From: Salinispira pacifica
GTDB lineage: Bacteria; Spirochaetota; Spirochaetia; DSM-27196; Salinispiraceae
Assembly: GCF_000507245.1 (NCBI RefSeq)
Contig: NC_023035.1
Span: forward strand, 1,341,501-1,405,500
Reading direction: 5' to 3'
Length of the DNA stretch: 64,000 nt
The notes under the pieces were generated by a model. It saw only the letters and a list, made by a program, of their open reading frames with translations, searched no databases and had not been told where the DNA came from. Made by a program: the position numbers and the translations under genes. Shown here one piece after another: positions 1 to 8,692 of the stretch; position 1 is the stretch's first letter; every line of letters starts with the position of its first letter.

Positions 1-106
1 GATACCGTTCGGTGAATGTCAGCAGCTGACTATAGCTGATTGAGGGGTTCTTGTACTGTTTAAGATATTGCGTGATAAGACGTTGAACATCAATTGGGGA
101 TGACAT
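1..106 (-). CDS. N-terminal fragment of an unrecognised protein, runs off the window
   Basis: An open frame of 35 codons starts at the ATG at 106 and continues past the left edge. It begins MSSPIDVQRLITQYL and shows no domain I can name. The region upstream (107-160) holds GAGGAG about 12 bases before the start, which is far for a ribosome binding site. A short inverted repeat, AACACA-CTA-TGTGTT, lies at 137-151 and could be an operator for this gene or its divergent neighbour. No function is assigned. Confidence 0.5.
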   Translation of the reverse strand, partial: MSSPIDVQRLITQYLKQYKNPSISYSQLLTFTERY

Positions 107-193
107 GGCTCTGTACACTCCTCATATATCAGTTATAACACACTATGTGTTCTGGTAACAGTCCATTTATCTCCACAAATATCTCCTTTCGAT

Positions 194-223
194 TTGACAA
201 AACTGAAAAAAAGTCGCTATCAT
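194..223 (+). promoter_or_regulatory. Sigma-70-type promoter of the lipoprotein gene
   Basis: TTGACA at 194-199 and TATCAT at 218-223 are separated by 18 bases. The expected start of transcription lies only a few bases before the ATG at 233, so the leader would be almost absent. A longer reading frame that uses the TTG of the -35 box as a start codon is therefore unlikely to be real. Confidence 0.6.
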
Positions 224-232
224 CCTAAAGAT

Positions 233-814
233 ATGAAGAAAACATATAACGTACCAGGAACACCTATTCTTCTGCTTTTGGTCCTTCCTCTCTTTTCCGC
301 ATGTACCAGCATCGATCCTGTTGATACACAAAGTGAAGAAGCGAAGATCCAGGCTGAGGAACAGCAACAGGAAGAACAAAGCGAACCGGCCGTGGAAGAA
401 CCCGAAACAGCTCAGGAAGATTCTCAAAAAGATTTTGAAGTGAGCGAAGAGGTCTTTGATCAGACCTTCATTGAGGTTGAAGCGGTGATTGCGGAGCTGA
501 ACAGTCTGATCCGTCAGGAAAAGTACCAGGAATGGCTCAGCTATCTGACGGAGGATTACCGGAAATACTACTCCTCTCCGGAACAGCTTGAACGCTATTC
601 CCAGAGCGAACGCCTGCAGTCCGCCGGGATTGAGTTGGAAACGCTGGAAGACTTCTTCCTTCATGTGGTGGTGCCAAGCCGGGCCAATCTCCGTCTTGAT
701 GATCTGGTTTTTCTGGACGAAAAGAGCGTTGAAGCCATTATGATTGTGCGGGATCAGCGCATCAGCGTCTATCGTCTCCGATTAGTGGACAATGAGTGGA
801 AAATTGAACGATAG
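233..814 (+). CDS. Secreted lipoprotein, acidic, unknown function
   Basis: This is a 193-residue protein. It has a classic lipoprotein signal: MKKTY, a leucine-rich core, and the lipobox LFSAC, so the mature protein should be lipid-anchored at Cys about 24. Next come roughly 50 residues rich in Glu and Gln, likely a disordered tether. The C-terminal 120 residues form a compact domain (about EVFDQTFIEVEAVIAEL to the end) that I do not recognise but that resembles small NTF2-like or DUF-type periplasmic folds. I chose the ATG at 233 because it starts the signal peptide and the promoter sits just upstream. A second exported protein follows 66 bases downstream. Confidence 0.75.
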   Translation: MKKTYNVPGTPILLLLVLPLFSACTSIDPVDTQSEEAKIQAEEQQQEEQSEPAVEEPETAQEDSQKDFEVSEEVFDQTFIEVEAVIAELNSLIRQEKYQEWLSYLTEDYRKYYSSPEQLERYSQSERLQSAGIELETLEDFFLHVVVPSRANLRLDDLVFLDEKSVEAIMIVRDQRISVYRLRLVDNEWKIER

Positions 815-879
815 TAATATACAATAGAAGTGATTTGAATAATTCTGTATGTAAGGATTTACCACACAAGGAGCGTGCT

Positions 880-1596
880 ATGAAGGTATTGAAGGGATTG
901 CTTCCTCTCGTCCTGATCTTCCTTTTTGTTGTTTCCGGGCTGAGTGCCCAGGAAGAGGACAGCGGTTCTCTTACCATTGAGGAATTGTATTTAAGTTCAG
1001 ATATTGAGATTCAGCTGATTCGCAGTCAGGCCGTCTCCGAAAACCGGGATAACAAGATTCTGGCTCTCCAGACCATCCGCCAAATGCTGGATGACGGCAG
1101 AGTCACCCAAAACGACCAGGCAGTTGTTGTGGTTCTTGAGTCCCTGGCCGGCGAAGGAGTTACAAAAACCGTTCGCTCCGGAGGGCGGGTAGTGAATAAC
1201 TATCCTGAAGTGCGTCGTCAGGCCGTACAGCTGCTTGGGCAGATCGGCGGTGAACGGGCGCAGGAGATTCTGTTCGATGTTGTTGATGATGATCCCGAGC
1301 CCATGGTTCTTTCCGAAGCGGTATATGCTCTGGGTGTTATCGGAAGCAATGAAAATATGCGTACTACCCTGTATCTTGCAGATGTACTGGACAGGAACAC
1401 CGCACGGGTGAATCCCGACAATAATCTGGCGTTCGCCAGCCTTCTGTCTCTGGAAAAGCTTATGCGGTCAGAGGAAGGCATCGCCGATCCGGATGTTCTG
1501 GCATCTCTTCTGGACGTGGTTGGAGGGAACTACATTCAGACTGTTCGTCTGAAAGCCCTGGATGTTATTGAACAGCTGCGGGAGATGGGCCGCTGA
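880..1596 (+). CDS. Exported HEAT-repeat protein
   Basis: The protein is 238 residues with a Sec signal peptide (MKVLKGLLPLVLIFLFVVSG, cleavage near LSA-QE). The mature part contains armadillo/HEAT-like helical repeats: one is seen at EVRRQAVQLLGQIGG and the next at MVLSEAVYALGVIGS. Such repeats bind other proteins, so a periplasmic scaffold role is plausible, but no partner is visible. The start at 880 is supported by AAGGAG at 868-873. An earlier in-frame start at 835 would bury the signal peptide. The gene ends in a clear terminator at 1659-1686. Confidence 0.75.
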   Translation: MKVLKGLLPLVLIFLFVVSGLSAQEEDSGSLTIEELYLSSDIEIQLIRSQAVSENRDNKILALQTIRQMLDDGRVTQNDQAVVVVLESLAGEGVTKTVRSGGRVVNNYPEVRRQAVQLLGQIGGERAQEILFDVVDDDPEPMVLSEAVYALGVIGSNENMRTTLYLADVLDRNTARVNPDNNLAFASLLSLEKLMRSEEGIADPDVLASLLDVVGGNYIQTVRLKALDVIEQLREMGR

Positions 1597-1658
1597 GCGA
1601 TTCCGGGCAGTCAGCCCGAATCCGTACAATTTCAGAAATACCACACAAAACCCGAAGC

Positions 1659-1686
1659 ACCCGGTGTATCTTTCCGGGTGTTTTTT
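1659..1686 (+). terminator. Rho-independent terminator after the HEAT-repeat gene
   Basis: CACCCGG at 1659-1665 pairs with CCGGGTG at 1674-1680 across an 8-base loop. A run of six T follows, then CTTTT. Confidence 0.85.
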
Positions 1687-1762
1687 CTTTTCAGCTGGGG
1701 GCAATGTATGAACAAAGGTTTTGAAATTACCTGCAGTTGTGTATAATCCCGGCTGATATATC

Positions 1763-2437
1763 ATGAATAAAGTGCGAATAATTACACGGATCATAGCCTT
1801 CTCAATTCCCCTCTTCCTCCTGTCTCTCATTCTATCCTACAGTGTGATCACCCAGCAGGCTGGGGATAATCTCTACGATACATTGAAGGATCTGCCATCC
1901 CGGGAGGTGGGGCTGCTGCTGGGTACAAGCCCAAGAACCCGCAAGGGTACAGCCAGCGAGTTTTTTCAAAACCGGATTGAAGCAGCAGTTCTTCTGTACC
2001 GAAGCGGAAGAATCAGGTACATACTTGCCAGCGGCGATAACAGTTCCATGCAGTACAACGAACCGATTTACATGCAGAAGGAACTGATGGCCAGAGGCAT
2101 TCCTGCGGACCGGATCGTCCTGGATTATGCGGGGTTCTCCACCCTGGATTCAGTGATCAGAGCCCGGAAAGTATTTGGTCAGGAAGATCCCATTATTATC
2201 AGCCAGCGTTTTCACAATGAGAGGGCCTTGTATATTGCAGCATCACAGAATATGAATGCTGTGGCGTACAATGCAAAGGATGTTGGCGGGGTTGCCGGCC
2301 TGAGCGTGCTCGTACGGGAGGTGCTTGCCAGAGTGAAGGCCCTGCTGGATGTTCATATCCTGAATAGAACACCGAAATTTCTTGGTGATCCCGAGGCCAT
2401 ACCTCCTCTTGTAATTCCCGAAAATGATATGTCATGA
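1763..2437 (+). CDS. sanA: SanA/YdcF-family (DUF218) membrane-anchored envelope protein
   Basis: The 224-residue protein has one N-terminal membrane segment (residues about 8-30) followed by a DUF218 domain. It carries the family signatures LLLGTSPRTRKG, RIEAAVLLYRSGRI, SGDNSSMQYNEP and DYAGFSTLDSVIRA, which match the layout of E. coli SanA, a protein needed for envelope integrity and vancomycin exclusion. SanA homologues are anchored in the inner membrane facing the periplasm. TATAAT lies at 1742-1747, giving a leader of about eight bases, and I see no Shine-Dalgarno sequence before the ATG. It stands alone between a terminator and an inverted-repeat element. Confidence 0.8.
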   Translation: MNKVRIITRIIAFSIPLFLLSLILSYSVITQQAGDNLYDTLKDLPSREVGLLLGTSPRTRKGTASEFFQNRIEAAVLLYRSGRIRYILASGDNSSMQYNEPIYMQKELMARGIPADRIVLDYAGFSTLDSVIRARKVFGQEDPIIISQRFHNERALYIAASQNMNAVAYNAKDVGGVAGLSVLVREVLARVKALLDVHILNRTPKFLGDPEAIPPLVIPENDMS

Positions 2438-2490
2438 TATTCAGCTGAATCTCTCCTGGAAAACCCCGGGAATCCGCCTAAAAAAATCAA

Positions 2491-2623
2491 CAGTGCACGG
2501 AAGCTTGTGAAGCACTGCTTTTTTTATTCAAAACCAACATATGTAACGCATGAAAAATACCCGACGCCATCAGTACCGTCGAATTTTCAGAAATATATAT
2601 TTTTCACAAGCTTCGGTGCACTG
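2491..2623. repeat. 133-bp element with 21-bp terminal inverted repeats, copy 1
   Basis: The left arm (2491-2511) reads CAGTGCACGGAAGCTTGTGA plus A. The right arm (2603-2623) is its reverse complement with one mismatch. Each arm contains two hexameric palindromes, GTGCAC and AAGCTT. The interior is AT-rich and shows no coding frame. A second copy with nearly identical arms and a different interior lies at 38313-38458. It is MITE-like in architecture, but I see no clear target-site duplication, and a large stem-loop RNA or a protein-binding site pair is also possible. Confidence 0.75.
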
Positions 2624-2658
2624 TACAAAAATTGCGGGAACGTAACATAATGTGAGAT

Positions 2659-3321
2659 ATGATACGAATTTCCGGGATACTTATTCTCATTCGGCTGCTC
2701 ATCATCGTATCTCCGGTGTCGGGCCAGGCAATTGACCCCGGCGAGTTGAATCGCATCACTGTTTCCAACAGCACAGGGTTTCAACTTCGTTATCTCTTTT
2801 ATTCACCCACGGACAGCAAAAACTGGGGACCTGATCTGCTCAGCCAGGATGGCGGGCTTGTTGACGGGGGGCGGCTGCGTTTTTATATCCATTATCCGGG
2901 TCTGGAAAGCAGCTTCAGCTTTCTGGCGGTGGATGAAGATTTTGACATGTACAGGATAGACCGGTTTCCCGTATCCAACGGCCGGGAGGCCTACCTTGAT
3001 ATCCGTCTGGAGAATTATCTGGGGCCGGGAAAGGAAATGGAGTTTCGTGAGCTTGTTCTAACCAACAATTCCCGGACAGACATCTGGTATCTGTTTCTCA
3101 GCCCTTCGGATTCAATCACCTGGGGGGTTGATATTCTGGACGATGAAAGCGTGTTTATTGCCGGAGACAGCAGGAGGCTTATATTTCCCGCTGTTGGAGA
3201 GTTCACCCCCTACGATCTTCTTGCAATAGATCAGGAAAACTCAGCCTTGTACGCCCGGCTTCGGCTGAACGAAGACTCCGATACCTGGAATGTTGAAATC
3301 AGCGAAGAAGATCGCCGATAA
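2659..3321 (+). CDS. Exported protein made of two tandem repeats, unknown function
   Basis: This 220-residue protein has a signal peptide (MIRISGILILIRLLIIVSP, cleavage near SGQA). The mature part is an internal duplication. The first half contains NSTGFQLRYLFYSPTDSKNWGPDLL and the second NNSRTDIWYLFLSPSDSITWGVDIL, each followed by a Gly/Asp-rich loop and a beta-rich stretch ending in FLAVD or LLAID. The repeats look like small beta-sandwich units. I cannot name the family. Its last 23 bases overlap the 3' end of the convergent esterase gene. Confidence 0.7.
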   Translation: MIRISGILILIRLLIIVSPVSGQAIDPGELNRITVSNSTGFQLRYLFYSPTDSKNWGPDLLSQDGGLVDGGRLRFYIHYPGLESSFSFLAVDEDFDMYRIDRFPVSNGREAYLDIRLENYLGPGKEMEFRELVLTNNSRTDIWYLFLSPSDSITWGVDILDDESVFIAGDSRRLIFPAVGEFTPYDLLAIDQENSALYARLRLNEDSDTWNVEISEEDRR

Positions 3322-3985
3322 AACCCACCATATCAGTTTCCACTTCCGGCGGTATTCCGTGTCCTCCGGCAAACTCTCGAAATTGTACATCCCACTCCCC
3401 GGATTCCAGAAGTTCTTTCAGCCGGGTTCCCCCTGGGAACGGCAGCACGGGATCCGCATTTCCGTGACTTATAAATACCGGCACCCGGTATTCCTGATCC
3501 AGCAGATGACTGAGTCGGCTGCGGTCAACCGCGGCGGACGAAAGGAGAATGAGCCCCTTCAGGGGAAGGCGATGCTCAAGGGCGGCCCTGAGTGCAAGCA
3601 TGGAGCCCTGGCTGAATCCCCCCAGAATGGTATTCTCCCAGGGGATACCCAGTTCCTCCACATCCTCTACCAGCTGGTCAGCCCTGTCTCCCAGTTCGGG
3701 AATACTCATATCCTCAAGCTGATGAAAATATTCACCGTCGAAGACTCTCTGCATATCCCTGGCAGTGGAGGGAAACCATGCATAGCTTCCCGGCTGGAGC
3801 GTAACCGGTGCCTGTGGGAAGAGCCACCGGGCGTTACCCCGGGCATTCTGAGCCAGAGGAGCCAGGTCTCCTGCATGAGCGCCGAACCCGTGGGCCAGAA
3901 TAATATGTCCGCCCGGATTGCCGTTTTCAGCTTCATCGCCTTGGTGAGATGATGAGCTCTCCAGTTGTTTCCATGTGAAATTCAT
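3299..3985 (-). CDS. Alpha/beta-hydrolase, phospholipase/carboxylesterase family
   Basis: The protein has 228 residues, close to the usual length for the family that includes E. coli YpfH and bacterial carboxylesterases. It has the oxyanion-hole motif HGFG, the nucleophile elbow GFSQGS (Ser), the acid in NADPVLPF, and the catalytic His in GGHGIP. It has no signal peptide, so it should be cytoplasmic and hydrolyse short acyl esters or lysophospholipid-type substrates. The ATG at 3985 is preceded by AGGA at 7 bases, and by an alternative TAGGAT -10-like hexamer at 6 bases, so it may be leaderless. Confidence 0.85.
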   Translation of the reverse strand: MNFTWKQLESSSSHQGDEAENGNPGGHIILAHGFGAHAGDLAPLAQNARGNARWLFPQAPVTLQPGSYAWFPSTARDMQRVFDGEYFHQLEDMSIPELGDRADQLVEDVEELGIPWENTILGGFSQGSMLALRAALEHRLPLKGLILLSSAAVDRSRLSHLLDQEYRVPVFISHGNADPVLPFPGGTRLKELLESGEWDVQFREFAGGHGIPPEVETDMVGFIGDLLR

Positions 3986-4243
3986 ATATATATCCTAAAA
4001 AAACTGATTACTTCCGGTCCTCTCAAGGAAATCCGTCCTGTGGATTGTTCTATCCCGGTGGATGTATTATCTTATCATAGTACGGGATTTCCAAAATACC
4101 GTTTTTCAAAAATCCATTAACCTGCCATTAAACGGGCATCAAGCTGCCAGTAAAAAGGCAGAGGCGTAAAGGGTTTTTTCAAATATAAAGGGGTGACAGG
4201 GGCTGTAACCCCTTGAAGGGATCAGCCCGGAGGATGTATCAGA

Positions 4244-4585
4244 TTGAGCAATTCTGCTGAACAGCAGCCCAGGGCCGGTCTCCTGCGAAAAATCATCACC
4301 GTGTTTCGCTGGATCATGATTCTGCCGATTCTGTTGTATCAGCGGCTGATTTCGCCCATGACCCCCGGTGCATGCCGCTACCACCCAAGCTGTTCAGAAT
4401 ACGGCAAGAAGTCAATTATGCGGTTCGGAGTTTTTGCCGGCGGCATCCTTGCAGTTTCACGAATGTTCAGATGCTGGGGTTGGTTCTCCGGAGGGCATGA
4501 CCCGGTGCCGGATCAATGGAGATGGAAGGAAATCCCCCGGGGATACCGCAAGTTTTATTCGGGACCGGGTTCGGGGAATCACTGA
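4244..4585 (+). CDS. yidD: YidD, membrane protein insertion efficiency factor
   Basis: The 113-residue protein carries the YidD signature in order: LLYQRLISP, CRYHPSCSEYG, a Gly-rich helix, and MFRCWGWFSGGHDPVPD. YidD is a small peripheral inner-membrane protein that helps YidC and Sec insert membrane proteins. Its gene usually sits with rpmH-rnpA-yidC, but here it precedes the TRAP operon. The TTG start at 4244 is supported by GGAGG at 4229-4233. A later ATG within the amphipathic N-terminus is possible. The upstream 160 bases contain small hairpins (4145-4162 and 4198-4211) but no recognised RNA motif. Confidence 0.9.
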   Translation: MSNSAEQQPRAGLLRKIITVFRWIMILPILLYQRLISPMTPGACRYHPSCSEYGKKSIMRFGVFAGGILAVSRMFRCWGWFSGGHDPVPDQWRWKEIPRGYRKFYSGPGSGNH

Positions 4586-4648
4586 TTTTCCGGAAAGGTG
4601 CGAAAATCTGTGTGGACACACACATGGGAAACACGAGAGAGGTGTACA

Positions 4649-5593
4649 ATGAATATGGTGTCAGGACGGCGAAACATGCTGCTGACTCTGCTGACAGCGG
4701 TAACAGTTCTTCTTCTATTCAGTTCCTGCTCCATTCAGCAATATGCAGTGAACCGCATTTCCGATGCCCTCACAGGCGAAGGAAGCAGTCAGGTTTTCAT
4801 GGGTGACAATGATCCCGCACTGGTGGGGGATGCTCTTCCCTTTGCCATTAAGATGTATGAAACACTTCTTCAGCAAAATCCTGAGCATCTTGAACTCATA
4901 GAAACAACAGGAAGTCTGTATATTATGTACGCCAACGGATTTATTCAGACTCCTGCCGAATTGTCCGAACCCGAGGAGTTTGAATCAAAGTTCGATGCAT
5001 ACAGCCGTGCGAAAAATCTGTATCTCCGGGGCAGGGATATGCTGGGAAGAGCTCTCGAGCTGCGTCATCCGGGGATTCTCAAGGCCGTGGAAAGCGGTGA
5101 AGAAGTTGAGCGCTATGCAGCCGAGCTTGAGATGCAGGATGTGGGGCTGGTGTACTGGTATGCCGCAGGCTGGTTCGCAGCCGCATCAATTGACTCCTTC
5201 GACATGAAAATCGGGTTCAGGCTCCCGGCGGTGCTTACCCTGCTCAATGCAGTGTACCGTCTGGATCCTGATTACAGCAACGGAAGCATCGAGGAATTGT
5301 TTATATCAGTATATGCATCACTTCCCCAGGGGATGGGCGGCGATGTTGAAAAGGCCGAGAAGGCGTTTGCCCGGGCCGTTGAGATTCAGCAGGGAAGTTC
5401 CGCAGGACCTTATGTGAGTCTTGCTCTCTCTGTGGCCTTACCCGCCCAGGATGTGGAACGCTTTATTGAACTTATGGAAAAAGCGCTGGAAATACCAGTT
5501 GAGGAGTATCCGGAAAATATCCTGCTGAATACCATCCAGCAGCGGAAGGCCCGATGGTATCTTGATCATCTGGATGACTTTTTCCTCCTGTGA
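4649..5593 (+). CDS. tatT: TatT, TPR lipoprotein of the TRAP transporter
   Basis: This 314-residue protein matches the TRAP-associated TPR protein TatT of Treponema (TP0956). It has a lipoprotein signal ending LLLFSSC, then helical TPR-like repeats, including ALPFAIKMYETLLQQNPEHLELIETTGSLY and the closing VERFIELMEKALEIP. Family knowledge: TatT forms an oligomeric periplasmic ring that docks several copies of the ligand-binding TatP. The ATG at 4649 has GAGAGG upstream and begins the signal peptide. The gene is followed 95 bases later by tatP and then tatQM, the Treponema order. Confidence 0.9.
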   Translation: MNMVSGRRNMLLTLLTAVTVLLLFSSCSIQQYAVNRISDALTGEGSSQVFMGDNDPALVGDALPFAIKMYETLLQQNPEHLELIETTGSLYIMYANGFIQTPAELSEPEEFESKFDAYSRAKNLYLRGRDMLGRALELRHPGILKAVESGEEVERYAAELEMQDVGLVYWYAAGWFAAASIDSFDMKIGFRLPAVLTLLNAVYRLDPDYSNGSIEELFISVYASLPQGMGGDVEKAEKAFARAVEIQQGSSAGPYVSLALSVALPAQDVERFIELMEKALEIPVEEYPENILLNTIQQRKARWYLDHLDDFFLL

Positions 5594-5688
5594 CACCGGC
5601 GCTCCGGCAGGGAAGAAACTTTCAGGATCAGAAAATCAGCGGGAAATATCCAAATACCTTGATGATAAGGATACAAGAGGAAAGAAAA

Positions 5689-6768
5689 ATGAATATTTTG
5701 CAAATACATACGTCGGCCAGACCGACGACAGCTTCAGAAAACAGGAACCGATTGGAATCACGTAAGCGTTTTTCTCTGAGCAGGATCGCAGGGATCACAC
5801 TGGTATTGCTGGCTCTGGGGATGGTATCAGCGGGGGCTCAAACCGTAAAAATTGCTTCAATTGCCCCTGAGGCCACACCCTGGGGCGAAGGTCTGAACCG
5901 GATGGCCGCCGAATGGTCGCAAATTACCAACGGCAGGGTGCGTGTCCGGGTGTTTCATGGAGGTGTTGCCGGAGATGAGCAGGATTTTGTTCGGAAAATA
6001 CGGCTGGGACAGCTTCAGGGCGCGGCGGTTACCACAGTCGGTCTGACCACTGTAGTGCCTGAGCTTTGGGGCATGGTGATGCCCGGAGTTATCGAGAGCG
6101 ATGAAGAGCTGAACTACGTTCTGGCCAGCCTTGAGGAGGATCTGGATAGATCATTCCGGGATGAAGGCTATGAAATACTCACCTGGTCAAATGCCGGATG
6201 GCTGAAATTCTTCTCCACACAGGAGATCCGTTCTCCCGAAGACCTTGGCGGATTAAAGGTAGCCACAGGAGATTTTGTGGAAGATATCAACGAGGTTATG
6301 CGTGGAATGGGAATGCAGCCGGTACCCCTCTCATCTCCGGAAATCCTCAGCGGCTTGAATTCCGGGCTTATTGATTCGGTATTGTATGCGCCCCTGGGTG
6401 TTGCGGGGTTCCAGTGGTTCGGGGTAACCAATCAAATGCTGGATCTGCCGGTGGCACCCTTTTTCGGCGCGATTTATATTGATGAAAGAACCTGGCGAAG
6501 AATTCCTGAGCAGTATCATGAAGAGCTGATGGAGAGCGCTGAACGGATCGGCGTTGAGATTGAATCCAAACTTGCAGGTCTGGAGGAAGACGCCCTTGAA
6601 CTGATGCAGGAATACGGTCTGGAAATAATCAGTATCTCCGCCCAGCAGGAAGATCAGTGGTATGAGGTATTTGAACAGAAACGGGATGAGCTGAATTCCA
6701 GCTACTTCGATAATGATCTCATTTCAAAAATGACCGACCTTTTGGATGAGTTCAGGGAGAATAATTAA
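5689..6768 (+). CDS. tatP: TatP, TRAP transporter substrate-binding protein (DctP family)
   Basis: This 359-residue protein is a DctP-type solute receptor. A long N-terminal segment leads to a signal peptide (ITLVLLALGMVSAGAQ). The mature part begins VKIASIAPEATPWG and carries the family features: VRVFHGGVAGDEQDFVRKI, STQEIRSPEDLGGLKV with the usual LKV turn, and GLIDSVLYAPLG. The substrate is not known; the Treponema homologue has been proposed to bind hydrophobic ligands. The start at 5689 is preceded by AGAGGA. Its stop is two bases before the tatQM start. Confidence 0.9.
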   Translation: MNILQIHTSARPTTASENRNRLESRKRFSLSRIAGITLVLLALGMVSAGAQTVKIASIAPEATPWGEGLNRMAAEWSQITNGRVRVRVFHGGVAGDEQDFVRKIRLGQLQGAAVTTVGLTTVVPELWGMVMPGVIESDEELNYVLASLEEDLDRSFRDEGYEILTWSNAGWLKFFSTQEIRSPEDLGGLKVATGDFVEDINEVMRGMGMQPVPLSSPEILSGLNSGLIDSVLYAPLGVAGFQWFGVTNQMLDLPVAPFFGAIYIDERTWRRIPEQYHEELMESAERIGVEIESKLAGLEEDALELMQEYGLEIISISAQQEDQWYEVFEQKRDELNSSYFDNDLISKMTDLLDEFRENN

Positions 6769-6770
6769 TA

Positions 6771-8690
6771 GTGAATGCTTCCGATAATGCAGCGTTGAAG
6801 GCGGAGCAGGCGGAAACCCAGGACGATCCGGTATCCGCCCTGAAGGGCTTCCAGTGGATTGAGGTGTTCGGCGGTTATACCTGGTATCTGCTCCTTGCAT
6901 CATTACCGGTGATCTCGGCATTTCTCCGCCTTATCGGCGCCGGGGATGTTCCCTATCTGGGCCCGCTGGTATTTCATTTTGTGGTTATGCTCACCGCCAT
7001 GGCGGGAAGTTACACCGCCAGCACCGGCGACCATCTCAAGCTGGATCTGGGCTTGGATTCCCGAAAGGAAAAATGGGCGGCTGCTCTCAGGCTCAGCCGG
7101 GACCTGGTGGGAAGCTTTATTATTGTTCAGTTTTTTCTGGGAAGTCTGGAAATGCTGTTTGTGGCCTTTCTGGATGAGCGGATTATCGGAATACCCATTC
7201 AAGTGTTTGTCGCTTTCATACCCCTGGGGTTTTTCGGCATACTGTTTCACTGGCTGAGACTGCGTGCCCGGGGCATGCTCGTGCTGGCCCATGCGGCTGT
7301 TTTGATATTGGGGCTTTTCACCAGTTTTCCATCGCTGTTAAGCATTCTCTTCGAGGTGTCCCCCTCAGTCCCGGACCTGTTCTTTTCCATCGATCAGCTG
7401 TGGTACGGAATACTTCCTCCGCTGATTCCGGTATTGATTATTGTAATCATTGCCCATGTTCCCCTGGGTCTGCCCCTTTTCGCCGTTCTCGGCGGCATTG
7501 GAATGCTGCTGTTTCTCAGAACGGGATCCGGACCGGGCATCATACTGTATGAGGGATATGCGGTTCTGGATAATTCCGCCATATCGTCCATCGCACTGTT
7601 CACCCTTACCGGATACCTTCTGTCAGAGAGTAAGGCCAGCGAACGATTTATTGAGGTGTTCACCTCCATGTTCGGCTGGATACCCGGGGGGATGGTTATT
7701 GCTGCAGTGCTTGTCAGTGCGGTGTTCACCACATTCACCGGTGCCAGCGGGGTGACCATTCTTGCCCTTGGAGGTCTGCTGTATTCGGTGCTCCACGGCA
7801 GTGGGAGGTACGGGGAAAAGTTCACCATCGGACTTCTTACCAGTTCCGGGAGCATAGGTCTGCTGTTCCCTCCCAGTTTGGCGATTATTCTCTACGGCTC
7901 TGTGGCAGGAGTAAATATCAGGGATCTTTTTCTGGCAGGGGTGGTGCCGGGTCTCATTCTTGTTTTGGGAATCAGCCTGTTCGGTATTTACCGGTCAATT
8001 CGTTCGCACAACGAAGTGATACCTCTGAAAGCATCCAGGGTGTTCGCAGCAGTGAAGGATGCCTTCTGGGAGCTGCTTATTCCCGTGGTTACCCTGGTGC
8101 TCTATTTTTCCGGGATATCCTCCCTTTTGGAAACAAGCGCCATTGCCCTGATTTATACTCTGGTGGTTGAGCTTTTCATCAAGAAAGACTTCACCATCCG
8201 CAGCCTGGGAAGAGTCTCGCTCAAGAGCATGCGGATTGTGGGCGGAGTTTTGATGATACTCATGCTGGCAAAGGGATTGTCCGCCTTCATTGTAGATGCG
8301 GGCATTCCCCAGCGGCTTGCAGAATTTGTTCAGACCGGAATATCTTCCAAAATTGTATTTCTTCTTCTGCTGAACCTGGCATTGCTTGTTACCGGGACTC
8401 TCATGGATATCTATTCGGCCATCTTTGTGGTGGTGCCCCTGGTGCTGCCCCTGGGCGAAGCATTCGGCATTAATCCTCTGCACCTGGGTATCATTTTCCT
8501 GGCGAATCTCGAACTGGGGTTCCGTACTCCGCCTGTGGGCCTGAACCTCTTTCTCAGCTCATACCGTTTCAGGAAACCTCTTACCCAAGTATATGCCAGT
8601 ATTGTCCCTTTTCTGATTCTTCAGGTTCTGCTGGTTCTGATCATTACCTTTGTTCCCCAGTTCAGCTTATGGCTGGTGGGAGCCGCCTGA
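6771..8690 (+). CDS. tatQM: TatQ-M, fused small and large TRAP permease subunits
   Basis: The 639-residue membrane protein fuses a DctQ-like small subunit (residues about 1-190, four membrane helices) to a DctM-like large subunit (about 200-639, eleven or twelve helices). The M part has the family motifs FTGASGVTILALGGLLY, GLLFPPSLAIILYGSVAG and the closing NLELGFRTPPVGLNLFL. The protein would import the TatP ligand using an ion gradient. GTG is the start and a GGGAG lies inside the end of tatP, so the two genes are translationally linked. It ends two bases before a convergent hydrolase gene. Confidence 0.92.
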   Translation: MNASDNAALKAEQAETQDDPVSALKGFQWIEVFGGYTWYLLLASLPVISAFLRLIGAGDVPYLGPLVFHFVVMLTAMAGSYTASTGDHLKLDLGLDSRKEKWAAALRLSRDLVGSFIIVQFFLGSLEMLFVAFLDERIIGIPIQVFVAFIPLGFFGILFHWLRLRARGMLVLAHAAVLILGLFTSFPSLLSILFEVSPSVPDLFFSIDQLWYGILPPLIPVLIIVIIAHVPLGLPLFAVLGGIGMLLFLRTGSGPGIILYEGYAVLDNSAISSIALFTLTGYLLSESKASERFIEVFTSMFGWIPGGMVIAAVLVSAVFTTFTGASGVTILALGGLLYSVLHGSGRYGEKFTIGLLTSSGSIGLLFPPSLAIILYGSVAGVNIRDLFLAGVVPGLILVLGISLFGIYRSIRSHNEVIPLKASRVFAAVKDAFWELLIPVVTLVLYFSGISSLLETSAIALIYTLVVELFIKKDFTIRSLGRVSLKSMRIVGGVLMILMLAKGLSAFIVDAGIPQRLAEFVQTGISSKIVFLLLLNLALLVTGTLMDIYSAIFVVVPLVLPLGEAFGINPLHLGIIFLANLELGFRTPPVGLNLFLSSYRFRKPLTQVYASIVPFLILQVLLVLIITFVPQFSLWLVGAA

Positions 8691-8692
8691 AA

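Noticed and set aside
2491-2623. Integron attC site
   Set aside because: The arms are 21-bp near-perfect inverted repeats, but the paired core sites RYYYAAC and GTTRRRY are missing, and the element does not flank a cassette array.
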